From the NCBI GenBank assembly GCA_944389295.1, contig CALXLV010000041.1, positions 1 to 64,000 of the forward strand: a stretch of DNA of 64,000 bases, read 5' to 3'. Below, piece after piece: positions 51,964 through 60,134 of the stretch (position 1 is its first letter; every line of letters begins with the position of its first letter). This DNA comes from an uncultured Spirochaetaceae bacterium. GTDB taxonomy: Bacteria > Spirochaetota > Spirochaetia > Sphaerochaetales > Sphaerochaetaceae. The notes beneath the pieces are model-generated. The model did no database searches. It saw only the letters and a list, made by a program, of their open reading frames with translations, and had not been told where the DNA came from. Made by a program: the position numbers and the translations under genes.

Positions 51964-52518
51964 ATGAGAGGAGCCGGAACCAGGCGGAGGCGCGTCTCCG
52001 ATTACCGTTCGGAAGAGACAAGGAAACGCATTGCCGCAGCGATGCAGAATCTTCTCAGGAAGAAAGGACTGAGGGAGATCACCGTAGGCGAGATAACGCG
52101 CAAAGCCGCGATGAGCAGGAAGAGCTTCTACTACCACTTCGCATGCAAGGAACAGCTGGCCGAGTGGATGATGGCGGACGACTTAAATGAAAACATACTC
52201 TGCGAGAGGATTGATAATGCGTGGGATGCGGTTGAAATTGTCTGCCGCCATGTGCATGAGAAGAAGGCGCTCTACCGCGGCATCCTCAGCGGCGGAGGAG
52301 CCTCATCTTTCTCCGAATTGCTGACTCCCCTCTTCCTTGATCTCACCGGAAAGAAGAATGAGGTAGATGAGTTCGCCTCTTTTCTCGCCAGCGGTCTCAC
52401 GATCTTCCTCTCCTCATGGCTTCTCTCTGAAAAAGGAGATGATCCCGACAAAGTCCTCGCACAGCTCAGGCGCAGCATCCTCCGGCTCTCGGAATCCTCC
52501 CTCCGGCATACCCATTAA
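51964..52518 (+). CDS. TetR-family regulator
   Basis: 184 residues from the ATG at 51964, which has GAGGGAGGG upstream; the frame runs upstream but lacks a start. HTH ITVGEITRKAAMSRKSFYYH at ~37-56. Its end lies at the -35 of the metK promoter. Target unknown. Confidence 0.78.
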   Translation: MRGAGTRRRRVSDYRSEETRKRIAAAMQNLLRKKGLREITVGEITRKAAMSRKSFYYHFACKEQLAEWMMADDLNENILCERIDNAWDAVEIVCRHVHEKKALYRGILSGGGASSFSELLTPLFLDLTGKKNEVDEFASFLASGLTIFLSSWLLSEKGDDPDKVLAQLRRSILRLSESSLRHTH

Positions 52519-52543
52519 CGCTTCTGTCAGAAGACGTTATAAT
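52515..52543 (+). promoter_or_regulatory. Promoter of metK
   Basis: TTAACG (52515-52520), 17-base spacer, perfect TATAAT (52538-52543). Transcription would begin near 52550, leaving a leader of about 285 bases. Confidence 0.7.
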
Positions 52544-52549
52544 GACTGA

Positions 52550-52836
52550 AAGCTGTTTTCCGCGAGGGCGGGAAGCGTTTCAGGAACGGCATTGGAAGAG
52601 GCAATGCCGCAGCCTGCCGCATATTGAAAAGGCACGCGTCCATATGAAGCGCATCCCACTGTTCAGAGAGAGGCTAAAAAGGCATACTCTCTGAGGCTCC
52701 GGCAAAAAGCGTTCCACGTATGCTGGAGGAACAAGGAGCCTGAGAAGGAAAACGCACTGCAGCGGCGGAGGCACTGTCCTCTGTCCGGAGAGAAAGCAAG
52801 ATTACACCAGGAAAGCCTGTGTGACCGGAGGAAATA
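52550..52836 (+). ncRNA. Structured metK leader RNA, candidate riboswitch
   Basis: Several paired elements: CGGCATTG/CAATGCCG near 52587-52610; CAGAGAG (52664-52670) with CTCTCTG (52687-52693); AGGCTCC (52694-52700) with GGAGCCT (52735-52741) enclosing GTTCC (52711-52715) with GGAAC (52728-52732); and ACAC..AGG/CCT..GTGT just before the ribosome site. I find no SAM-I or SMK consensus, although CCGGCAA at 52699 recalls the SAM-I/IV core. A 50-codon frame here has no ribosome site. Confidence 0.5.
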
Positions 52837-53994
52837 ATGAGAAGGCTATTCACTTCTGAATCTGTGACAAACGGACACCCCGACAAGGTCTGCGACCAGA
52901 TTGCTGACGGAATACTGGACGAACTGCTGGCAGCCGATCCCCTCTCGCGTTCGGCATGCGAAGTCATAGCGGAACCGGGAGCGGTTCACATAATGGGAGA
53001 GATAACGACAAAGGCTAAGCCCGACTACATCGCCATAGCACGCCGCGTGATAGAGAGCATCGGATATTCGAAGCCGGAATACGGCTTTGACAGCAATGCT
53101 TCGATCACATGTTCGGTGCACGAACAGTCGGGAGACATTGCGATGGGTGTTGATTCCTCATATACGGACCAGTCCACTCTTGGTGCCGGCGATCAGGGCA
53201 TGATGTTCGGCTATGCATCAGACGAGGGCGAGGAGTACATGCCTCTCGCGCTGACGCTTTCAAGGAAGCTCGCGATGAAGCTGACGGAGGAGAGAGTAAG
53301 CGGAAGAATGGCTTTCCTCAGGCCCGACGGCAAGAGCCAGATAACGGTGGAATATGACGGAAGGAAGCCTGTGCGCATCGACACTGTCGTTCTCTCAGCC
53401 CAGCATGATCCCGACATTCCGATGGATGATCTCAGGAAGGAGCTTCTTGAGAATGTTATAAAGCCCTCCCTTCCAGAATCAATGCTCGACAGCTCGACGC
53501 GCTTCTTCATCAACCCGACAGGGCGTTTCGTTCTCGGCGGACCTGCGGCGGACACCGGACTTACAGGACGCAAGATAATAGTCGACACCTACGGAGGCTA
53601 TGCCCACCACGGAGGCGGAGCGTTCTCAGGAAAGGACCCCACAAAGGTCGACAGGACAGCAGCCCTCGCTCTGAGGAACATCGCAAAGACGATCGTCGCT
53701 TCAGGCGCGGCTGCAGAGTGTGAGCTTCAGGCGGCCTATGCCATAGGAGTGGCTGAGCCTGTCTCCCTCGCGGTCTCCACGAACGGAACCGCGAAAATCG
53801 GCGAGGACAGGATCATAGGATGGATAAAGAATCACTATGATCTTAGACCGGCGGGAATGATCGAACGCTTCGATCTCAGACGCCCGATATACCTCCCCAG
53901 CGCGGGATACGGAGCATTCGGAAGAACGGATGTGACCTTCCCATGGGAGATAATCGATCAGGATGCCCTCGCTGATCTCAGAAAGCTGATATGA
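52837..53994 (+). CDS. metK: S-adenosylmethionine synthetase
   Basis: 385 residues. TSESVTNGHPDKVCDQIADG at the start, GAGDQGMMFGYA, and the P-loop-like GGAFSGKDPTKVDRTAA. Makes S-adenosylmethionine from ATP and methionine. CGGAGG before the ATG, in the 3' end of the leader hairpins. Confidence 0.96.
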   Translation: MRRLFTSESVTNGHPDKVCDQIADGILDELLAADPLSRSACEVIAEPGAVHIMGEITTKAKPDYIAIARRVIESIGYSKPEYGFDSNASITCSVHEQSGDIAMGVDSSYTDQSTLGAGDQGMMFGYASDEGEEYMPLALTLSRKLAMKLTEERVSGRMAFLRPDGKSQITVEYDGRKPVRIDTVVLSAQHDPDIPMDDLRKELLENVIKPSLPESMLDSSTRFFINPTGRFVLGGPAADTGLTGRKIIVDTYGGYAHHGGGAFSGKDPTKVDRTAALALRNIAKTIVASGAAAECELQAAYAIGVAEPVSLAVSTNGTAKIGEDRIIGWIKNHYDLRPAGMIERFDLRRPIYLPSAGYGAFGRTDVTFPWEIIDQDALADLRKLI

Positions 53995-54000
53995 CGGAAA

Positions 54001-54033
54001 AAGGGGTGCTCAGGATATAACCTGGCACCCCTT
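54001..54033 (+). terminator. Terminator of metK (shared)
   Basis: AAGGGGTGC (54001-54009) with GCACCCCTT (54025-54033), and nested CAGG/CCTG. Works also for the convergent lipoprotein gene. Confidence 0.8.
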
Positions 54034-54053
54034 AATCATAGGGATATAAAACC

Positions 54054-55352
54054 TTATTTCACGACAGCGCCGTTCTCAGGCGTATTATTTTTCACATTTG
54101 TCACGCGCGGATCGTTTATGTAGATAATTGTGCTGGCGCAGGAATCACCTTCAATTACGGTATCATCGGAGCAAGTATTATCACACACCTCTGTCGCACT
54201 CACAGAATCAGCATCGGAGAAAAGATTATTCTCATCGACCTGCTGTGCTCCCACTATTCCGCTCACAAACCTAGTTCCTTTGATTAAAGCTCCATTGTTT
54301 GTGTTTCCATTCACCTTTCCGGTGTTGTAGAGCATACCGACGATGCCGCCGGCTCCAACGCTGTACTCTCCTGTGATTTCCCCGTAATTGAAATTGCCAG
54401 TGACTTCAATGGCCTCGCTTCTCCCATACGATGATGCATTATCCTGATAGCGTATCCACCCCGCGATTCCGCCAAGTCCGTAGTATGTGCCGGATATCTC
54501 ATTTGAGTTGGTTATCTTCCCTTGATTCTCACAGCCTGTGATAAATCCATAGTTGTCCATCTCACCGATGATACCTCCGATACATGTACCTTTACCGGTC
54601 ACATCACCGTAGTTTCTGCACTTTGAGACCTCTCCGGCGACAAGTCCGCTTATACCGCCTGTGTAGCCTCCTTCAGTCACAATAGTTCCATGATTCTCGC
54701 AGTCGGAAATAACTATGGTCTTTCCTTCTTCTGAGTAGTATGCCTTTCCGACTATTCCGCCGGCTCCTCCTGCGGTTGTTGTTACGTCAGCTTCGTTGAC
54801 GCAGCCGGTGATCGTTCCCTCAAGAATCATCCTGCCGACAATTCCGCCGCCCTCTGCTCCGGAAACAGAGCTGTTCCCGATTACCTTCACATTCTCTATG
54901 CGTGAATTTCCTACAGCAAGACCCACGGCAGTTCCGACAGTGGAGGATTTGTTTCCTGCGACTGCGGAATCAGCGAATATGACATTCTTTATGACAGCAC
55001 CATCAATAACACCGAAGAAGCCTGCGGCATAATCTTCATTATCTTCGTTATAGACGATGTTCAGTCCGGAGATCGTATGACCATTTCCGTCGAACACACC
55101 TGTGAACGGTTCAGTTTCTACTGTATATGAGGAACCATCCCTTGTACCTTCAAAAAGCGGAATCCAGGGATCGGAAAGCTCGATGTCTGAAAGGAGAACG
55201 ACTTCCGAATCAGAGCTGATGTTCTCAAGAGCAGCCGCGAAATCCTGATAGACGACGCCGTCAACCTCAGCTGCTCCCTTCACTGCATCCTCTTCGCATG
55301 ATGCAAAGAGGAAAACGATAATGCCAAGCAACAGAACTAATTTTTTCATCAT
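54054..55352 (-). CDS. GLUG-repeat lipoprotein
   Basis: 432 residues. Signal peptide with lipobox LFASC (Cys ~19), then repeated GLUG-type motifs (GGIVGRM, GGIVGKAY, GGISGLVAG, GGIIGEM, GGIAGW, GGIVGML, SGIVGA) about every 25-30 residues, each followed by a N/D-rich strand such as GCVNEADV, NHGTIV, NYGDVTG. This builds a beta-helix anchored at the outer surface. Probable adhesin or surface protein; ligand unknown. Confidence 0.82.
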   Translation of the reverse strand: MMKKLVLLLGIIVFLFASCEEDAVKGAAEVDGVVYQDFAAALENISSDSEVVLLSDIELSDPWIPLFEGTRDGSSYTVETEPFTGVFDGNGHTISGLNIVYNEDNEDYAAGFFGVIDGAVIKNVIFADSAVAGNKSSTVGTAVGLAVGNSRIENVKVIGNSSVSGAEGGGIVGRMILEGTITGCVNEADVTTTAGGAGGIVGKAYYSEEGKTIVISDCENHGTIVTEGGYTGGISGLVAGEVSKCRNYGDVTGKGTCIGGIIGEMDNYGFITGCENQGKITNSNEISGTYYGLGGIAGWIRYQDNASSYGRSEAIEVTGNFNYGEITGEYSVGAGGIVGMLYNTGKVNGNTNNGALIKGTRFVSGIVGAQQVDENNLFSDADSVSATEVCDNTCSDDTVIEGDSCASTIIYINDPRVTNVKNNTPENGAVVK

Positions 55353-55529
55353 GATGCCTGGATAATAGTCTATTTTTTTTTGTCGTAAAGAATTACATAT
55401 AATGAGGCGCGATTTTTGAGATATTATCCGCCACTAATGCTGTAGCAGAACGGAATCTATTCAGAAAGAAGCATGCTTCCGGAAATGAGTACGGATAAAT
55501 ACCATGATCTGCTGCCGTTATTTAATAAA
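55353..55529. other. AT-rich gap
   Basis: No gene seen. A run of T bases at 55372-55381 precedes the lipoprotein start on the minus strand, in its promoter region. Confidence 0.4.
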
Positions 55530-56369
55530 TCACTTCTTCTCCGATGAGCCCTCTATCGGCAGATTCTTCTCCTTTGCGATCATTGTGGGGATGAATCTCT
55601 TTGCGAACTTTCCTTTTCCCCTGTTCTTCACATAGAAGAAGCCTATGATGGAGAAGCAGAACGCTCCGATGAGAGTCACAAAGAGATCCTTCATCGTATC
55701 GAAGAGACCGATGTCGAGATAGCCGTCGATTCCGAGATCAACGCCGTTCACCGCTGTCGATGTTATCCCTGTGATTATGACGGGCCTGTTCGACTTCTCA
55801 GGATCAAGCAGGACGGAGCCTATCGAGTTTATGACCGTATCCTTCTGCATATCGAGAAGGAAGAGGCGGTCCATGGAGAACTCGAAGAACTCCCATATCA
55901 CTCCGATCGTCATCGAGAAACAGAACGCCGCTATGGAGACGTACACGGGCGACAGGTAGAGCTTAGTGTTCTCGTTGCGGTTTATGATATCGACAAGGGA
56001 GAATCCGACAGCCGCGGAGAGAAACCCTGTGATCGTATGAAGAGCGGTGTCCCACCCGGGAACATTGAGATAGAACGCCCTTATCTCCCCCAGAACCTCG
56101 GCCGAGTAGATGAAGATTATGACTATGACCTCAAGCGTGTTGGGGATATCGATGTGCCAGTTGCGCTCTATGAATGTCGGCACCGTGAAGAGGATGAGCG
56201 TAAGGACGCAGAGCATCACGTTCTGCCAGTCGCGGTTGAATATCTGAGCGACCATAACGGCTATGACGGAGAGCCTCAGCAGCGAGTAGACGGCGAACTT
56301 TCCCGGCTCCTTCTTTATCTGCTCCCTGAACGACAGCGTGTGAACCTTTCTTCTCTCTTTCCTTGCCAT
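55530..56369 (-). CDS. YjdF/DUF2238-like integral membrane protein
   Basis: 279 residues if started at MARKERRK; four residues longer is possible and no ribosome site decides. About seven membrane helices. WDTALHTITGFLSAAVGFSL and IGVIWEFFEFSMDRLF are typical of the YjdF family; FAKRFIP ends a basic tail. Function unknown. Confidence 0.65.
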   Translation of the reverse strand: MARKERRKVHTLSFREQIKKEPGKFAVYSLLRLSVIAVMVAQIFNRDWQNVMLCVLTLILFTVPTFIERNWHIDIPNTLEVIVIIFIYSAEVLGEIRAFYLNVPGWDTALHTITGFLSAAVGFSLVDIINRNENTKLYLSPVYVSIAAFCFSMTIGVIWEFFEFSMDRLFLLDMQKDTVINSIGSVLLDPEKSNRPVIITGITSTAVNGVDLGIDGYLDIGLFDTMKDLFVTLIGAFCFSIIGFFYVKNRGKGKFAKRFIPTMIAKEKNLPIEGSSEKK

Positions 56370-56444
56370 GAATGGTAGCATATCATGAAAAGTCTCTCTT
56401 TGCAGTACAGCCGTGAATGATTATCATTCCGTGAAGGAGGAGCT

Positions 56445-57758
56445 ATGAACGAGATAAGAAGATACAGGGACTTCCTCGACAGGGGCAAGACTGAGCGCGA
56501 GTGCATCAGTGAGATAATAAGGCTTGCCGAGGAGAAGGGATACAGGAACATAGAAGAAACGGAGAGCCTCACTGCCGGAGACAAGGTCTATTATGTGCAG
56601 TACGGCAAATCAATAGCCCTGTTCCATATAGGAACGGAGCCTGCCGAGAAGGGAATGAACATACTCGGGGCACATATCGATTCGCCGCGTCTCGACGTCA
56701 AGATGAACCCTCTTTATGAGAGCGATGGAATCGTCTACCTCGACACCCACTACTACGGAGGCATCAAGAAGTACCAGTGGGTCACGATACCGCTTGCAAT
56801 CCACGGAGTCGCCGTACTCAGGGACGGGACAAAGAAGGAGATCACGATCGGAGAGGACGACGAGATGACGTTCTGCATCTCCGACATTCTGCCGCATATG
56901 GCACAGGACCAGATGAAGAAAACAGCCTCAGAGTTCATCGCAGGAGAGGATCTGGATCTCATCGTCGGGCTAAGCTCAGAGAAGGGAGAGAACGCAAAGG
57001 ATGCGGGGAAGAAGAGAATTCTCTCCATCATCGCAGAGAAACTCGGCATGGAGGAGAAGGACTTCCAGAGCGCGGAACTGGAGATAGTTCCCGCAGGACG
57101 CTCGAAGCTGATGGGACTTGACCAGTCGATGCTACTTGCCTACGGGCAGGACGACAGGGTATGCGCTTTCACTTCGCTGGATGCACTGCTGGATGCCGGA
57201 GAACAGAAGAGAACTGCCTGCTGCCTGCTTGTGGACAAGGAGGAGATAGGCTCAGTCGGCGCTACAGGAATGGACAGCGTATTCTTCGAGAACGCCGCAG
57301 CGGAGGTGCTGCAGAGGCTCGGAGGATATGACGGACTGAAGCTGAGAAGGATGATGAGGAACTCCTATATGCTCTCAAGCGATGTCAACGCAGCCTATGA
57401 TCCTCTCAACGCATCACTCTATGACAGGAAGAATGCATCCTCGCTCGGAGGCGGTGTAGTGTTCAACAAATACACAGGCTCAAGAGGAAAGTCGGGGGCA
57501 TCCGATGCCAACGCGGAGTTCATCGCCAGGCTCAGGGCCACGATGGACAGATGCGGCGTTACATACCAGATGTCTGAGATGGGAAAGGTCGATACAGGCG
57601 GCGGCGGGACGATCGCGCGCTATGCGGCCTACTACGGAATGCAGGTGATTGACTGCGGCGTGGCCGTACTCTCAATGCACTCCCCGTGGGAGATAACTGC
57701 GGTAAGCGATGTGCTCTCGGCAGAAGCATGCTACAGAGCGTTCCTGACGATGGAGTGA
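56445..57758 (+). CDS. M18 aminopeptidase
   Basis: 437 residues. Metal ligands: AHIDSPRLDVK, VGATGMDS region with DKEEIGSVGATG, SSDVNAAYDP, and a C-terminal CGVAVLSMHSPWE. It removes N-terminal (acidic) residues. GAAGGAGGAGCT precedes the start. Confidence 0.88.
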   Translation: MNEIRRYRDFLDRGKTERECISEIIRLAEEKGYRNIEETESLTAGDKVYYVQYGKSIALFHIGTEPAEKGMNILGAHIDSPRLDVKMNPLYESDGIVYLDTHYYGGIKKYQWVTIPLAIHGVAVLRDGTKKEITIGEDDEMTFCISDILPHMAQDQMKKTASEFIAGEDLDLIVGLSSEKGENAKDAGKKRILSIIAEKLGMEEKDFQSAELEIVPAGRSKLMGLDQSMLLAYGQDDRVCAFTSLDALLDAGEQKRTACCLLVDKEEIGSVGATGMDSVFFENAAAEVLQRLGGYDGLKLRRMMRNSYMLSSDVNAAYDPLNASLYDRKNASSLGGGVVFNKYTGSRGKSGASDANAEFIARLRATMDRCGVTYQMSEMGKVDTGGGGTIARYAAYYGMQVIDCGVAVLSMHSPWEITAVSDVLSAEACYRAFLTME

Positions 57759-57767
57759 TCAGCAGCC

Positions 57768-58286
57768 TTATTCAAGTTCCCGAGTATAGAGGGGAGTATA
57801 TACCATCCTCCCCTCTCCTCTTTCAGAGAGCATCAGCGAAAAGGAACTCACGCGGGCGATTACGGGTTCAGTTCTGCCTGTTCTGGCATTTGTGACCACC
57901 CTGCGCCCCAGCGTGATGTGAGGTCTGTACTTCCTCTTCTCAACTCTCAGGCCGCGGACGGCAAGCTCCCTGCGGAGATTCCTCTGCAGGGAGATAAGCG
58001 CGCTGCTTTCATCTGCGCCGAGCCACCAGATATCCCCGTCGGGACGCTGGAAGAACCCAATTCTGCCCATGCTTATGGAAAAAGGCTCAGCGCTGACTGC
58101 CTCCATCGCTTCTGTTATCAAAGGGAGTTTCTGCTGCCCGCACTCGCCGAGAAACTCAAGAGTCAGATGAAGATTCTCAGCGGGTGTGAAACTTCCGGCG
58201 ACAGAAAGATCGTGCACGGAATCCCTTATTGCGGCGATCCTGCTGACAGCATCCGGAGGAAAAAGCACAGCGATGAAAAGCCTCAT
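57768..58286 (-). CDS. thpR: RNA 2',3'-cyclic phosphodiesterase (LigT/ThpR)
   Basis: 172 residues. Two HxTx motifs, HLTLEFLGE at ~42 and HITLGRR at ~127, of the 2H phosphoesterase fold. Opens 2',3'-cyclic phosphates, possibly in RNA repair or tRNA. It begins 6 bases after the symporter stop and is likely co-transcribed. Confidence 0.88.
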   Translation of the reverse strand: MRLFIAVLFPPDAVSRIAAIRDSVHDLSVAGSFTPAENLHLTLEFLGECGQQKLPLITEAMEAVSAEPFSISMGRIGFFQRPDGDIWWLGADESSALISLQRNLRRELAVRGLRVEKRKYRPHITLGRRVVTNARTGRTEPVIARVSSFSLMLSERGEGRMVYTPLYTRELE

Positions 58287-58292
58287 CGGAGA

Positions 58293-59765
58293 TCAGCGCT
58301 CCTCAGCTTCCAGCTTCTCAGCCTCCTTTTTCGAGAGGAAAGCCGAAGGCGCAGGCTCGACACCCATCTTCCACTCAACCGCATTGACGATGAAGAACGT
58401 AACGGTTCCGACCGCACAGCCGAATACAACAGGAAGAACGCCGAGATAGAAGTCGCCACCTGAGAGTATCTGCCAGAATACGACGCCGATGGTTCCCGTG
58501 ATGACAGATATCTGTCCTGAGTGCTTCGTCGCGCGCGGAACGACCATTCCAAGCCCGTAGGCCGCGAAAGGACCGGCACAGCGGATCGCGAATGCGAAGG
58601 TGTTCATCGTGACTATGTTTATCTGCAGGAGAGAGATCAGCATCGCGACTGCGCAGAAGATTACATTGCACGTTCTCGTCCAGAATATCGTCTGGCTGTC
58701 GGAGAGGTTCCTGCACTTCTCGCTGTAGTGGAACATGATGTCCTTCATGAACATGGTGGACATACAGAGGAGGTTCGAGTCAGCGGAGGACATCGTCGCG
58801 GAGATGATAGCTGCGGAGACAAGGCCCGTGATGATCGTGGGCGCGAAATGCTCCGTGACGGCCATCATTGCAGTGGCTCCCGTTATTCCCTCGATCTGAT
58901 CCTGCATAGCAAGAGCCGCAAGTCCGAGAAGGGTCGGGAATACAGCCATGGCAGCCATCAGAACGCCGGAAAGAAGGGAGGCGCGGAACGCCGTTTTCTC
59001 ATCCTTGGCGCTCTCGAAACGGCTGATCATCTCAGGGCCGGAGAGGAATGTGCAGAAGTAGTTGAAGATATATCCGATTATGACGACCCAGCCGATCTTC
59101 GTAGGATTGAGCTGCTCGCCCGGAAGCTGTGAGGATATAACTTCCCATCCGCCGCAGCCGTGAATTACTATCGGCGTCGCGATCGCAAGACCCGCGAGGA
59201 TGATGATGAACTGCACAAAGTCGGAGATCTGATCCGCGATCATTCCGCCGAGCGTGGTATAGAGGATGATTATGATTCCTGCCACGATAAGGCAGACATT
59301 CATCGGTATCCCAGTGAGAGTGGAGACGACCGCACCTGAAGCTGCGACCTGCGACGACGTCAGGCAGAAGAGCGCAAGGATGTTAAGCACTGCCGAGAAT
59401 ACAGAACTCCCCTTCCCGAACCTTCGTCCTATGACCTCGGGAATCGTCACCGCCAGAGTCTTTCTGATACGTGGAGCGAAATATGCAAGCGGAATCATCG
59501 CAATGGATGCAGCCAGGACATACCAGATGGCGCTCATGCCCCAGGCCCCGAACGCCTTGTCTGCAAGTCCTGTCGTGGAACCGCCTCCGATGTTGTTTGC
59601 CGAGAGCGAGAAGGCGACCATGAAAAGTCCCATCCTGCGTCCGGCGATCATATAGTCGCTGCTGGTCTTTATCTTCACCTTTCCCACGATGAAGCCGATC
59701 ACGAGCATACCTATGAGGTATCCCCCAACTATAATAAGAGCACCAGTGTTTATTTCCATATCCAC
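58293..59765 (-). CDS. Sodium:solute symporter family protein
   Basis: 490 residues with ~13 membrane helices. SSDYMIAGRRMGLFMVAFSL, ANNIGGGSTTGLADKAFGAW and SAAIISATMSSADSNLLCMS are hallmarks of the SSS family (the last near the sodium site). Substrate cannot be told. Divergent from the rubredoxin gene. Confidence 0.88.
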   Translation of the reverse strand: MDMEINTGALIIVGGYLIGMLVIGFIVGKVKIKTSSDYMIAGRRMGLFMVAFSLSANNIGGGSTTGLADKAFGAWGMSAIWYVLAASIAMIPLAYFAPRIRKTLAVTIPEVIGRRFGKGSSVFSAVLNILALFCLTSSQVAASGAVVSTLTGIPMNVCLIVAGIIIILYTTLGGMIADQISDFVQFIIILAGLAIATPIVIHGCGGWEVISSQLPGEQLNPTKIGWVVIIGYIFNYFCTFLSGPEMISRFESAKDEKTAFRASLLSGVLMAAMAVFPTLLGLAALAMQDQIEGITGATAMMAVTEHFAPTIITGLVSAAIISATMSSADSNLLCMSTMFMKDIMFHYSEKCRNLSDSQTIFWTRTCNVIFCAVAMLISLLQINIVTMNTFAFAIRCAGPFAAYGLGMVVPRATKHSGQISVITGTIGVVFWQILSGGDFYLGVLPVVFGCAVGTVTFFIVNAVEWKMGVEPAPSAFLSKKEAEKLEAEER

Positions 59766-59845
59766 TCCTTTTCTCTTTCAAGTCTGTCACAGGCATGGCG
59801 TCTCTGCAAACAGAATTGACGACATGCGGCAAATAGGTTACCTTA

Positions 59846-59862
59846 TTGATAACGATTATCAA
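59846..59862. promoter_or_regulatory. Fur-type box before rubredoxin
   Basis: TTGATAA-CGA-TTATCAA, a perfect 7-base inverted repeat that matches the 7-1-7 Fur consensus (TGATAATnATTATCA) in 14 of 15 positions. It follows a TTGACG promoter-like element and lies 15 bases before the start codon. Confidence 0.75.
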
Positions 59863-59876
59863 TAATGGAGGCCATT

Positions 59877-60038
59877 ATGAAGAAGTATGTCTGCAATCTC
59901 TGCGGTTATGTCTATGATGAGGCTGCCGGTGATCCCGACAACGGAATCGCACCGGGAACAAAGTGGGAAGATGTCCCCGCTGACTGGGTATGCCCGCTCT
60001 GCGGCGCCGGAAAGGACGAGTTCTCCCCGGAGGAGTAA
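59877..60038 (+). CDS. Rubredoxin
   Basis: 53 residues. [20 protein letters not shown] and [17 protein letters not shown] give the four iron-binding cysteines (two CxxC). Electron carrier for oxygen or peroxide reduction in anaerobes. A Fur/PerR-type box at 59846-59862 lies just upstream, suggesting iron or peroxide control. ATG after GGAGGCCATT. Confidence 0.95.
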   Translation: MKKYVCNLCGYVYDEAAGDPDNGIAPGTKWEDVPADWVCPLCGAGKDEFSPEE

Positions 60039-60061
60039 TCCGGCATATCAATAGAAACGGT

Positions 60062-60089
60062 CCGGCCGCAGGATCATGATTGCGGCCGG
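60062..60089 (+). terminator. Hairpin after rubredoxin
   Basis: CCGGCCGCA (60062-60070) with TGCGGCCGG (60081-60089). Without a U-tract; a second hairpin, GGCCCAG/CTGGGCC (60105-60124), lies between it and the glutamine synthetase end. Confidence 0.6.
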
Positions 60090-60134
60090 TATCCATTTGT
60101 GCGCGGCCCAGTATTTCCTGGGCCGTTATCATCA

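Noticed and set aside
52541-52693. 50-codon ORF in the metK leader as a leader peptide
   Set aside because: It starts within the -10 element, has no ribosome site and contains no methionine run.
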